DNA from: Crocinitomicaceae bacterium
GTDB lineage: Bacteria > Bacteroidota > Bacteroidia > Flavobacteriales_D > Parvicellaceae
NCBI GenBank assembly: GCA_002716065.1
Contig: PAZE01000034.1
Span: forward strand, 1-33,543
Length of the DNA stretch: 33,543 nucleotides
Direction: 5' to 3'
Shown: one piece after another, positions 1-7,528 of the stretch
Layout: the number at the start of each line of letters is the position of its first letter
How positions within the stretch are numbered: position 1 is the first letter of the stretch
Translations under genes and position numbers: made by a program
The notes under the pieces: model-generated
Told to the model about the DNA's origin: nothing
Databases searched by the model: none
What the model saw: only the letters and a program-made list of their open reading frames with translations

Positions 1-2
1 AA

Positions 3-239
3 AACCACCCAAAAGTAAAAAGCACTAGGCAGCAAGGAATTATTTATGCACTAGACTTAAACTTAGCTACTGAAAGATATGGCAGCTCAAGGTATAAGCT
101 TTTTGATTTTTACATGTCAAAAGGAGTATTTCTAAGACCCCTTGGTAATACGGTTTATATTTTAGCTCCTTATGTTATCTCCAAAAAGCAATTGAATAAA
201 GTCTATAGCGCTATTGAAGATAGCTTAGAAAGCTTCTAA
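3..239 (+). CDS. bioA: Adenosylmethionine-8-amino-7-oxononanoate aminotransferase, C-terminal end (partial)
   Basis: Only the last 78 codons are in the window; the reading frame is open from base 3 and ends with TAA at 237-239. The translation contains the segments GVFLRPLGNTVYILAPYVIS and YALDLNL, which match the C-terminal small domain of BioA, the PLP enzyme that makes 7,8-diaminopelargonic acid in biotin synthesis using S-adenosylmethionine as amino donor. The catalytic lysine and cofactor site lie upstream of the window and cannot be checked. The gene ends 3 bases before the stop codon of the converging DUF4476 gene, with no obvious terminator between them. Other class III aminotransferases are possible, but the LRPLGNTVYILAPY pattern is typical of BioA. 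Confidence 0.85.
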   Translation, partial: NHPKVKSTRQQGIIYALDLNLATERYGSSRYKLFDFYMSKGVFLRPLGNTVYILAPYVISKKQLNKVYSAIEDSLESF

Positions 240-242
240 GCA

Positions 243-1355
243 TTATTGATTACTTATGTAATCGTTGAGTTCACTTTTAGATGAAGAAAAAGTAAACGAT
301 TCGTTCACTTGGTAGTAATCATCTTTATTTAGACAATTTGCATAGGCTAATTTCGCAAATTCCAACTTACCATCTTCAAAGGTAAATTTATCCATCACTT
401 GCTTTATCTGATTTACTGACAGACATTTGTTTTTTGTTGCCTGCTTAGCCACCATCATTTTATCATCTTTAAAAGATTCATTTTCAATAGCATTTAAAAC
501 ACTATTTATATTATTAACCTGACAATCAATAGTATTATATGAGTTTTCATTACTTGAATTTCCAAATCCACTTGAACTAGTAGTAGTAGTTGATTGAGTA
601 TCACCTCCCCAACTGGTAGTTGTAGTTGTGGTTGTAGTACTAGAACTGTATGATGTTGTTTCAATATCATCCATATTGTCATTCACATTCATATTCATAC
701 TAACATTCGAGCTTGAATTATCTTCAAAACCCATATTGTCATTCACATTTACATTCATATTTAAACTAACACTTTCAGAACTTGAAGCTGGTTGCTGTAC
801 TGTTTGAGTTGAATTATCATTAACATTAACGCTCATATTAAATCCAGTTCCTCCCATATTTACATTCACGTTAGCATTGTCAGGATTAGAAGTTGTAGTT
901 GTAGTTGTAACTGTTTCTTTTACTACTGTTTGGGTTGGAGGAGAACTCTGAACAGTTTGATATACAACTGTTGGTTGATTGTTTACTTTAGGTGCCGAAT
1001 TCTTTGGAACCATATCTAAAGGCCTAAGTTTAAATCCTCTTTTTGTTTTTACAATTCTATACGTAATTAACATATTTGACACAACTTCAACCTCATAGTC
1101 CGCCATACCAGAAAACCAAAGGTTTTTAGAAACGGGTTGAATATTTTGATCTTCAAAAACAATCTTAACACTAATTCGATCATTTTTCAAATCAACCACT
1201 TTCACATTAGTTTCAGCTTTATCATTTTGTTTTATACCGTTAATAACTAAAAAAAATGGAGTTGGCTCTTCAGCAAAAACAACTAAATCATTGTTTTGAG
1301 CTATAAAAGAAACAGAAAATAGGGATAGAAAAATAAAAGGTAAAAGTTTTTTCAT
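243..1355 (-). CDS. Secreted DUF4476-domain protein with a long Asn/Ser/Thr-rich linker
   Basis: A signal peptide (MKKLLPFIFLSLFSVSFIAQ) follows the ATG at 1355; an earlier in-frame ATG at 1385 would add ten residues in front of it and is less likely. Residues about 20-120 form a beta-rich N-terminal region without a recognised family. Next comes a low-complexity linker of roughly 150 residues with threonine runs and repeated NVNVN/NMNVNDNM motifs. The last 90 residues match the DUF4476 domain (pattern FKDDKMMVAKQATKN, CLSV, FEDGKLEFAKLAYANCLN), a Bacteroidota envelope domain of unknown function. It probably lies 3' of the small lipoprotein gene at 1419-1664 in one transcript (63-base gap). 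It converges tail-to-tail with bioA. Function unknown; confidence refers to the domain call. Confidence 0.85.
   Translation of the reverse strand: MKKLLPFIFLSLFSVSFIAQNNDLVVFAEEPTPFFLVINGIKQNDKAETNVKVVDLKNDRISVKIVFEDQNIQPVSKNLWFSGMADYEVEVVSNMLITYRIVKTKRGFKLRPLDMVPKNSAPKVNNQPTVVYQTVQSSPPTQTVVKETVTTTTTTSNPDNANVNVNMGGTGFNMSVNVNDNSTQTVQQPASSSESVSLNMNVNVNDNMGFEDNSSSNVSMNMNVNDNMDDIETTSYSSSTTTTTTTTSWGGDTQSTTTTSSSGFGNSSNENSYNTIDCQVNNINSVLNAIENESFKDDKMMVAKQATKNKCLSVNQIKQVMDKFTFEDGKLEFAKLAYANCLNKDDYYQVNESFTFSSSKSELNDYISNQ
671..770. repeat. Direct repeat coding for the NMNVNDNM motifs of the DUF4476 protein
   Basis: Two copies (671-704 and 731-770) share an identical 19-base start, CCATATTGTCATTCACATT, and then diverge slightly. 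A third, weaker copy lies near 813-842. They encode the Asn/Val/Met-rich repeats of the linker. The pattern fits slippage or recombination within a low-complexity linker. Confidence 0.6.
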
Positions 1356-1418
1356 TGTACTAATTTTAATTAATAATAAATGCACATTACACTAAAAGCA
1401 TGCCAAAATAAAAGTTAA

Positions 1419-1664
1419 TCAATTGCACTCACAGGTTTGAGTTATGGTTTGATTAATACCGGCAACATTTTGTGTGATTGTTGTTGTTCCTTCTACTTCA
1501 TCTAAATCCTCATCACAAACATTATCCATTTGTACAGTTTGGTTCATATCAGCCATACCAGTCTGAGAAATTACTTGAGAGCATGTACAATCTTTACATT
1601 TTTTACATGATGAAAAAACAAAAGCAAAAACAAAGATTATAAGTGTTAAAAAAAAATTATTCAT
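1419..1664 (-). CDS. Small cysteine-rich lipoprotein, function unknown
   Basis: This 81-residue protein has a lipoprotein signal peptide: a hydrophobic stretch at residues 4-19 and a lipobox ending in Cys20 (FSSC). A cysteine cluster follows (C-K-K-C-K-D-C-T-C), with two more cysteines near the C-terminus (CEC), so the mature protein may be disulfide-bonded or bind metal. The remainder is rich in Thr, Gln and acidic residues. I do not recognise a family. The DUF4476 gene follows 63 bases downstream on the same strand, so the two may be co-transcribed from the divergent intergenic region at 1665-1813. Confidence 0.6.
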   Translation of the reverse strand: MNNFFLTLIIFVFAFVFSSCKKCKDCTCSQVISQTGMADMNQTVQMDNVCDEDLDEVEGTTTITQNVAGINQTITQTCECN

Positions 1665-1726
1665 AGTTCTGAAAATTTAATTTATGCTTTTTAAATATAA
1701 TACTTAATGTACAATTAACTTATAAT

Positions 1727-1734
1727 CAAACCTA
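1727..1734 (-). promoter_or_regulatory. Candidate -7 element for the small lipoprotein gene
   Basis: Read on the minus strand this is TAGGTTTG, an exact match to the Bacteroidota -7 consensus TAnnTTTG, about 62 bases before the ATG at 1664. No clear TTG (-33) element is seen at the right spacing, so support is moderate. Confidence 0.35.
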
Positions 1735-1813
1735 AAATTCTGTAGTTAAAAAACTAAAAATTAAACCTTTTTGTTTTTTACGCATCAAATAAACAAACCT
1801 AAAAACAACCCTT

Positions 1814-2443
1814 ATGAAAAAAATACTTATCTATTCTCTATGCTTAGCTATGGTTAGTATGTGTCTTGATTCTATTGCTCAAAATCACAAAAAAACCATT
1901 AACAAAAGAAGCAACAACAAAGTTGCTGTAATTCACAAAGGTCCTAAAGGCAAAAAATTGATTGTTGCTAAAAGACCTAGACAAAGAGCTAAAAGAACAA
2001 TGGTGGTACATCATCACTATCGTCATCTTCCTAGAAGAGGAGCACTAGTATCAAGCATAAATAAAAATGCATTAGTGATAAACTTTGGCGGATTTGGATA
2101 CCGTTATTACGCAGGAGTTTGGTACAAACCAAGAGCAAAAAAATGGGTTGTTGTTCGATCTCCGATTGGAGCTAGAATAAAAGTTTTACCAGTTGGCTAT
2201 AGAAGATGTATAGTTGGACCAAGAACCTATTACTACTACTATGGAACCTATTATATTAAAACAAACAACGAATATCAAATAGTACAAGCTCCTGTAGGAG
2301 CAGAAGTTGGATCACTTCCAGATGGATACAACACCATTACCATTGATGGACAAGACTATTATGAAATAGATGATGTTTATTATATGCCAAGTATAGATGA
2401 AAATAATGAAGAAATACTAGTAGTAGTAAACAATCCAAAATAA
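1814..2443 (+). CDS. DUF6515-family secreted protein
   Basis: A 209-residue protein with an N-terminal signal peptide (cleavage probably after residue 22, ...DSIAQ), then a very basic segment rich in Lys/Arg/His (about residues 24-76) including a HHHYRH patch. The C-terminal half shows the features of the DUF6515 family: IKVLPVGYR, a tyrosine run (YYYYYGTYY) and the APVGAEVGSLPDGY repeat-like motif. The fold is probably small and beta-rich; the role is unknown. The gene stands alone between a divergent lipoprotein gene and a strong downstream hairpin. The basic N-terminal segment could bind nucleic acid or anionic polysaccharide, but that is speculation from composition only. Confidence 0.8.
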   Translation: MKKILIYSLCLAMVSMCLDSIAQNHKKTINKRSNNKVAVIHKGPKGKKLIVAKRPRQRAKRTMVVHHHYRHLPRRGALVSSINKNALVINFGGFGYRYYAGVWYKPRAKKWVVVRSPIGARIKVLPVGYRRCIVGPRTYYYYYGTYYIKTNNEYQIVQAPVGAEVGSLPDGYNTITIDGQDYYEIDDVYYMPSIDENNEEILVVVNNPK

Positions 2444-2469
2444 TAAACCAATTAAGTATTCTTATCTTT

Positions 2470-2505
2470 CCTTCTAAGGGTAAATCTGCATTTGCCCTTA
2501 GAAGG
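2470..2505 (+). terminator. Strong hairpin, likely terminator of the DUF6515 gene
   Basis: A 16-bp stem (2470-2485 with 2490-2505, one U-G wobble) closes a four-base CTGC loop, 27 bases after the stop codon. Only TTT follows directly, so the U-tract is weak, but the stem is the longest in the window. Confidence 0.65.
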
Positions 2506-2512
2506 TTTACTA

Positions 2513-2528
2513 TACCCTTTTTAGGGTA
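2513..2528. promoter_or_regulatory. 16-nt palindrome upstream of DUF6607, candidate operator shared with the HmuY operon
   Basis: The sequence TACCCTTTTTAGGGTA is an inverted repeat ending 81 bases before the DUF6607 ATG. A closely related palindrome of the same length (TACCTTTTTAAAGGTA on the plus strand, 11833-11848) lies 80 bases before the first gene of the HmuY/TonB operon. The same size, the same TACC...GGTA half-sites and the same distance suggest one transcription factor. It could alternatively be read as a second short terminator hairpin after the one at 2470-2505. Confidence 0.5.
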
Positions 2529-2588
2529 TTTTTAATTTGCATCAACCTATTTATGAGTTATATTACAAAAAATTAAAGCAGTATAAAT

Positions 2589-2596
2589 TAGGTTTG
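2589..2596 (+). promoter_or_regulatory. Candidate -7 element of the DUF6607 gene
   Basis: TAGGTTTG matches the Bacteroidota TAnnTTTG consensus exactly and ends 13 bases before the ATG, implying a very short leader. No convincing -33 TTG is visible, which would fit an activator-dependent promoter. Confidence 0.4.
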
Positions 2597-2609
2597 CAAA
2601 AAAATAATA

Positions 2610-3524
2610 ATGAAAAATTCAACCTTTAAATATCTAATTTTATCTTTCAGCTTTCATTTTGCACTAATTTCTCAAGCGCAAAATACCAATCAAGATAAAG
2701 AGTCAATAAAAAGCATGTGTGGATGCTTCGAAGTTGAATTTAATTTTGCAGAAACTTTTTCCTATTCTGAAGACTCTTCCTATTTACCTTCAAAAGTAAA
2801 ACATGCAGGAGCTCTAGAATGGGCCCAACTAGTTTCAGAAAGTGACAATAAATTAGTTATTCAACATCTTTTGGTTGTTGGAAATCCCGATAATCCAATG
2901 ATTATAAAACACTGGAGACAAGATTGGCTATACCAAAACACCGATTTATACGAATTTTATGCAGACAACAAATGGAATTATAAAAAATTGACTAATGATC
3001 AAGTTAAAGGACAATGGACTCAAAAAGTATATCAAGTAGATGATAGCCCTAGATATGAAGGTTCTTCATCCTGGGTTCATGTAGATGGAAAAAATTATTG
3101 GGAAAACACTACAGATGCTCCTTTACCAAGAAGGGAATACACCAAAAGAAGTGACTACAATGTTACCAAAAGAGGAAACAGACATGAAATAGTTGAAGAA
3201 GGATGGATTCACGACCAAGATAATGATAAGATCATTAGAGAAACCAACGCTAAAGATGTTGTAATTGCTCAGGAAAAAGGCATAAACTTTTACAATAAAG
3301 TTGAAGATTCAAAATGTGAAGCTGCTGTTAAATGGTGGGAAGAAAATAAGGAGTTCTGGAGTAATGTACGCAGCGCTTGGGACGAAATTTACTCTAAAAA
3401 CAAAGATCTTAAACTAGCAGAAAAAGTAGAAGGCAAGAGGTTATATGAAGTACTTTTTTCAATGGATATTAAAACCTCTAAAAAGAAAATTCACAAAACT
3501 ATTTCCTCCTACGTTATTGATTAA
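2610..3524 (+). CDS. DUF6607-family secreted protein, probable heme/iron-uptake accessory
   Basis: A 304-residue protein with a signal peptide (cleavage near residue 24, ...ISQAQ). The body matches DUF6607: a CGCFEVEFNFAETF segment near the start of the mature protein, then HWRQDWLYQNTDLYEFYADNKW, WTQKVYQVDDSPRYEGSSSW and a charged Trp-rich C-terminal part (VKWWEENKEFW). From general knowledge of flavobacterial genomes, DUF6607 genes tend to sit beside HmuY/TonB/PepSY loci; here it converges on the PepSY-reductase gene with 2 bases between stop codons. It has the same palindrome at the same upstream distance as the HmuY operon. The biochemical role is unknown; a periplasmic or surface role in heme or iron handling is inferred from context only. 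Confidence 0.8.
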   Translation: MKNSTFKYLILSFSFHFALISQAQNTNQDKESIKSMCGCFEVEFNFAETFSYSEDSSYLPSKVKHAGALEWAQLVSESDNKLVIQHLLVVGNPDNPMIIKHWRQDWLYQNTDLYEFYADNKWNYKKLTNDQVKGQWTQKVYQVDDSPRYEGSSSWVHVDGKNYWENTTDAPLPRREYTKRSDYNVTKRGNRHEIVEEGWIHDQDNDKIIRETNAKDVVIAQEKGINFYNKVEDSKCEAAVKWWEENKEFWSNVRSAWDEIYSKNKDLKLAEKVEGKRLYEVLFSMDIKTSKKKIHKTISSYVID

Positions 3525-3526
3525 AT

Positions 3527-5728
3527 TCAATAGGTATCTACTTTTATCTTACCCGAATCAATGAAGTAATCAATAGATTGTTCTGTAAATTCAGTTAATG
3601 AATCCTCTATTATTTTCAAAACATCTTCCCCCATCTGTTTAGCCCCACAAATCATTATTGCTGAATCACTAGCTAAATGCTTCTGGATTAAAGCTTTTTG
3701 TTGAATAAGTAAATCTTGAACATGTTCACTAGGATGGTTAGCATCATTTGAAAAAGCAATTGAAAAAGAAGCTATTTTTTGATGTTCTAACAAAGGCTCA
3801 ACAAGTGGTTTATACAGTGAAAATGAACTTTCTGTTCTACCACCCCAAAGAAAAGTAATTGATTTATAGTGTTTATTTTCAGTAGCCATACCAATGAAAG
3901 GAGCTATTCCAGTTCCATTGCTTATAAATAAAAGCTTCTGAAAGTTAACAGGAACATGAAATTTAGTATTTCGAACTATCCTTGCATTCAAAAGATCTCC
4001 ACTTTTAAGGCCGCTTAAGAAGTTAGAGCATAATCCGTTAGATTGTTTTTTTACCGTTAATAAAATTGTATTTCGTTGATATAAGCTAGCGATAGAGTAC
4101 ATTCTTTCATAGGTTGAATTTGGAGGGGTAATTGCTAATAAATCTCCAGAACAAAATTCTATTTCATTTTTAACGGGGTGTAAATAAAGTAAAAAATGAC
4201 CTTCTGGATGATTGTTTTGATTGGGATTATTAACAACTGAAAAAATAGAGTTTTCATTTATCATTTGTAAGTTAAAATCAACAGTAAATTTATTTTTTAC
4301 CACCCAGCTTTTAAACCAACCACTATATTGATCTTCAGATTGATTATCAATCAACTGAATTGGATGAGCACAACTTGAAAGAGAAAATGATTCCAAAAAT
4401 GCTTGGACATCAATAGCATACTTGCAGAATTCAGGATAAAAAGAAGAACCAAAACCAACTACAGAAAACTGAAATGGATTAGACAAAGGGTTTTTCTTAA
4501 ACTTTTTAAAAAAACGAACGGCACTTGCTGGTGCTTCTCCACTTCCATAAGTTGAAGTGAAAATAAGCAAATGTGACAATCCTTTAATGGGTTTATAATT
4601 ATTCATTTGATCAATAAAAGCAGAATGACCTGATTGAATAAGGGAGTCATAAAATTGACCCGCAAATCTATTGGTGCTTCCATTTTCAGTTCCAACAAGA
4701 ATTAGAATACTGCTTTGATTTTTGGAGAATTTATTGGACCGTTTACTCTTTACTCTACTTAAGAAAATTGAAAATCCTGAAACAATAAAAAACAGGATAC
4801 AAAAACAAGTAAAACACAATAGTAAGGACCATACAATACTTCCCTTTCCAGTATGTAAATTATAGCTCCACCTAGAAATTTTAGAAATTGTACCAAAATC
4901 AAATCTACTTATAATATCTCCATTAAATTGATTCACAAGTAGTTCTTCATCTTTAAGGATTAGTGTAAAATAATCTTCAACAAATGGAGAAAAAGGAAAT
5001 TGAAGTGACTCAACATCACTCATTAAGGTACTTTTAAAAATAGAAAAGCTATTCCATTCCATCTTTGGGTAATCTATCAATTGATTCTCATTGAAATCAT
5101 GATTCGAACTACTAGAAGGGAGTAATTCAAACCTTTCTAAAGACAAATAAGTACCGGTAATTGCAATAATTACTACAAAAAAAAGTGAATACCTACCCAC
5201 CATTAAGTGCCAAAAGCGATAAAAATCATCGAATACTACTTTAGAATAAAAACGTTTTATAGAAAGTTGTCTTTTTGCAATTAAAAAACAACCTGAAAAA
5301 GCAATAAGAAAAAGAAAAAAGGAAACGACTCCGATAAGAATTCTTCCTGTTTTTTTTAAGAGCAATGAACGATGAATGTCTCTTGACAAACTAAACCATT
5401 TAGATTCCTTCTGAATAGATCCAATTTTTTTACCCGATAAAAGATCTACATAAAATGTTTCTAAATCACCATTGAAATTAATAGCTGAAACTTGAAAAAA
5501 TTCTTTATTATCTTTTTTTATCTCAATAACTTCTGAAAAATTAGAAGAAAGAGAATCTAAAAATGTAGCTAGATAAATGGTAGAAGCTTCTGGCTGGTAA
5601 TTGCTACTTAGCTTATTATTTATTGGTGAAAAAGAAAGTACAATTCCAGTAATAGCTGCAACAAGTAAAAACAAGGCAGAACTTAATGCAAGAAATAAAT
5701 GGCTATATCTCCATACAGAAAAAATCAT
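3527..5728 (-). CDS. PepSY transmembrane protein fused to flavodoxin and FAD/NAD(P) reductase domains
   Basis: A 733-residue inner-membrane flavoprotein. Residues 1-330 are a PepSY-associated TM module with helices near 9-33, 131-152, 181-198 and 298-324 and conserved-type histidines H10, H119 (RDIHRS), H174 (RFWHLM) and H292 (YNLHTGKG), candidates for heme ligation as in FoxB-like reductases. A flavodoxin domain starts at 341 (TENGSTNR, FMN phosphate loop; STYGSGEAP). Then comes a ferredoxin-reductase-like part with RMYSIAS (542-548, FAD), NGTGIAPF (604-611, NAD(P)) and a C-terminal ICGA motif, as in the sulfite reductase flavoprotein. It probably moves electrons from NAD(P)H across the membrane to reduce periplasmic ferric iron or a heme/siderophore complex. 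It is the last gene of the HmuY operon, 7 bases after DUF2271. The substrate is inferred. Confidence 0.85.
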   Translation of the reverse strand: MIFSVWRYSHLFLALSSALFLLVAAITGIVLSFSPINNKLSSNYQPEASTIYLATFLDSLSSNFSEVIEIKKDNKEFFQVSAINFNGDLETFYVDLLSGKKIGSIQKESKWFSLSRDIHRSLLLKKTGRILIGVVSFFLFLIAFSGCFLIAKRQLSIKRFYSKVVFDDFYRFWHLMVGRYSLFFVVIIAITGTYLSLERFELLPSSSSNHDFNENQLIDYPKMEWNSFSIFKSTLMSDVESLQFPFSPFVEDYFTLILKDEELLVNQFNGDIISRFDFGTISKISRWSYNLHTGKGSIVWSLLLCFTCFCILFFIVSGFSIFLSRVKSKRSNKFSKNQSSILILVGTENGSTNRFAGQFYDSLIQSGHSAFIDQMNNYKPIKGLSHLLIFTSTYGSGEAPASAVRFFKKFKKNPLSNPFQFSVVGFGSSFYPEFCKYAIDVQAFLESFSLSSCAHPIQLIDNQSEDQYSGWFKSWVVKNKFTVDFNLQMINENSIFSVVNNPNQNNHPEGHFLLYLHPVKNEIEFCSGDLLAITPPNSTYERMYSIASLYQRNTILLTVKKQSNGLCSNFLSGLKSGDLLNARIVRNTKFHVPVNFQKLLFISNGTGIAPFIGMATENKHYKSITFLWGGRTESSFSLYKPLVEPLLEHQKIASFSIAFSNDANHPSEHVQDLLIQQKALIQKHLASDSAIMICGAKQMGEDVLKIIEDSLTEFTEQSIDYFIDSGKIKVDTY

Positions 5729-5735
5729 TTAAGTT

Positions 5736-6224
5736 TTATAGCTCAACAAAGCGAATGTAACGTATAAACCCTTTACCTGTATGTTTGTTTTCAAAATTTG
5801 ATTTGGTAATTTCAAACTCAATGTCTTTTTCAAAGTAATTATCACTTTCTACTGCAGATTCAAATCTTAATTTATACCCAATATCAAATTTTGATTTTTC
5901 TAAGGAAAGCACATTCATTGACCGCTCTCCACCACTGAGTGTTTCTCCAGAAATGGCATCAATGTTATTTCTTTTTTTACCATAAAACTTCCACCAAGAA
6001 GTAATTTCATAATACCATTCAGGATCATCGCCCTGAACGTATACTGTTTTTTCATAATCTCCTTCAGGGTTTATAATTGAAATAACAATATAGGCACCTT
6101 CTCCAGAATAATTTTTCATCTGAATCAAGCATTTATACTTCATACTATTTTGATTGGCAACATATGAAAAAAGCATCAATAAAAACGGTAGAACTAAAAC
6201 TGTAGCAACTATTTTTTTCATCAT
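5736..6224 (-). CDS. DUF2271-domain periplasmic protein
   Basis: A 162-residue protein with a signal peptide or single N-terminal anchor (MKKIVATVLVLPFLLMLFSY). The mature part has the DUF2271 pattern: a beta-strand start (GAYIVISIINPEGDYEKTVYV), EWYYEITSWWKFYGK and DAISGETLSGGERS, then a second beta half ending in FIRYIRF. DUF2271 proteins are often encoded next to PepSY-type membrane reductases, as here. The ATG overlaps the stop of the ankyrin gene by four bases (ATGA), so translation is probably coupled. A second ATG follows immediately (6221) and could be the real start. Probable substrate-binding or assembly partner of the PepSY reductase; exact role unknown. Confidence 0.75.
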   Translation of the reverse strand: MMKKIVATVLVLPFLLMLFSYVANQNSMKYKCLIQMKNYSGEGAYIVISIINPEGDYEKTVYVQGDDPEWYYEITSWWKFYGKKRNNIDAISGETLSGGERSMNVLSLEKSKFDIGYKLRFESAVESDNYFEKDIEFEITKSNFENKHTGKGFIRYIRFVEL

Positions 6225-7525
6225 TTCAAAAATTCAATGTTAACCTTAGCTTCTTTTAACAACTCATTCTCAATAGCCAATTCATAAACAGATTCTCCAA
6301 AGCTAGTTTTTAAATGCTGTTTTGCCCCAGAACTAATTAGAAACTTAATTAGCTGATCATCATTAGATTTCATAACGGCCAAATGAAGTGGGGTTAATCC
6401 ATCATCATTATAGATGTTCAAATCACATGATTGATCATGCAACAATTGAATAACTTCTTGATCAGAACGATTAACAGCTAAATGAACTAACGTATTGCCC
6501 TTTTTATCTATATATGAAACATCTCCACCGTTAGTAATAAAATAACTAATCATTTCTGTGGTATTTCTTTTCACAGAATTGGATAACGGACTATTACCAT
6601 CTAAATCAAGTGCATTAACTGAAAGACCTTTTCCAACAAAGAAATCGATTATACCTTTATCTTTTGATCGATAGGAAAGAAGATGAAGGGCATTTTGATT
6701 TTCTTGGTTTTTAGCCAACATATTTACTTTCAAACTATCAAGAAATTGAAAAACTTGAATTGAGTTGGAAGACTTTCTGGTTCCTTTACATGCAAAAATC
6801 ACTGAATTACCATTATTAGCATTGGGGTCAATTCCTTTATCCAGTAAATAGTTCATCATTGTTAAATTACCCGTCTTACATGCGTATGAAAATGCATTAT
6901 TTCCATACTTATCTATACTATTTATGGACAAGCCTTTTTCTAAAAAATAAGTTAATTGATTAGGTTGTTTAACATATGGCATTAGTAATAAAAATGGATT
7001 AGCTCCATCATTATTGAATTGATTATTTATATCAGCACCTTGTTCAAGACATATATCGTATATCTTAAAATTAAGCTGCCCAGTAGTAGCTGAAAAATTC
7101 ATCAAAGAATAACCATGACTATCTATAATATCTAGATTAGCTCCTTTTTCAATTAAATAATTCATTAAATCAACATTGTTCTTGTATGCAGCCCAAAAAA
7201 TATAGGTTCTTCCATCATGAGTCTTTTTATTTACTTCATTCCCCTTAATTGATAAAAGATATTGAATAGTACTGTTGTTAACTTTTTCTAAAATTGCCCA
7301 GCATATAGGATCAAACTTATAATTATTCAATTCAGTAATATCATTACCTAAAGCAATAAGGGAATCAATTTTTTCAATACCAGGATCTTTTTTCCAAAAA
7401 TCTCTTTCTAAAAAAACATTAGCTGATTGACAAGTTCCAAAAAAAACAAAATGAATAAAAAAACAACTTGCAACAATCTTTTTAAGATGACATTTTTTTA
7501 AAGCAGAGGCATTTAATAAAATCAT
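6221..7525 (-). CDS. Exported ankyrin-repeat protein in the HmuY operon
   Basis: A 434-residue protein with an N-terminal hydrophobic segment after basic residues (about 10-32, ending GTCQSA), probably a signal peptide. Residues about 75-430 consist of about nine ankyrin repeats, recognisable by G-x-T-x-L-H-x-A-type helices and GAN/GAD turns (e.g. DGRTYIFWAAYKNN, DDGLTPLHLAVMKS). The repeats are degenerate in the middle. It lies 3 bases after the HmuY lipoprotein gene and overlaps the DUF2271 gene by four bases, so it is firmly part of this operon. An exported ankyrin scaffold could hold receptor, binding protein or reductase together in the periplasm; this is inference. No enzymatic domain is visible. 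Confidence 0.85.
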   Translation of the reverse strand: MILLNASALKKCHLKKIVASCFFIHFVFFGTCQSANVFLERDFWKKDPGIEKIDSLIALGNDITELNNYKFDPICWAILEKVNNSTIQYLLSIKGNEVNKKTHDGRTYIFWAAYKNNVDLMNYLIEKGANLDIIDSHGYSLMNFSATTGQLNFKIYDICLEQGADINNQFNNDGANPFLLLMPYVKQPNQLTYFLEKGLSINSIDKYGNNAFSYACKTGNLTMMNYLLDKGIDPNANNGNSVIFACKGTRKSSNSIQVFQFLDSLKVNMLAKNQENQNALHLLSYRSKDKGIIDFFVGKGLSVNALDLDGNSPLSNSVKRNTTEMISYFITNGGDVSYIDKKGNTLVHLAVNRSDQEVIQLLHDQSCDLNIYNDDGLTPLHLAVMKSNDDQLIKFLISSGAKQHLKTSFGESVYELAIENELLKEAKVNIEFLK

Positions 7526-7528
7526 GAA

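Noticed and set aside
248-263. Inverted repeat GATTAC-TTAT-GTAATC near the bioA/DUF4476 junction
   Set aside because: It lies within the DUF4476 coding end, has only six base pairs and no T-run on either side, so a bidirectional terminator is not supported.
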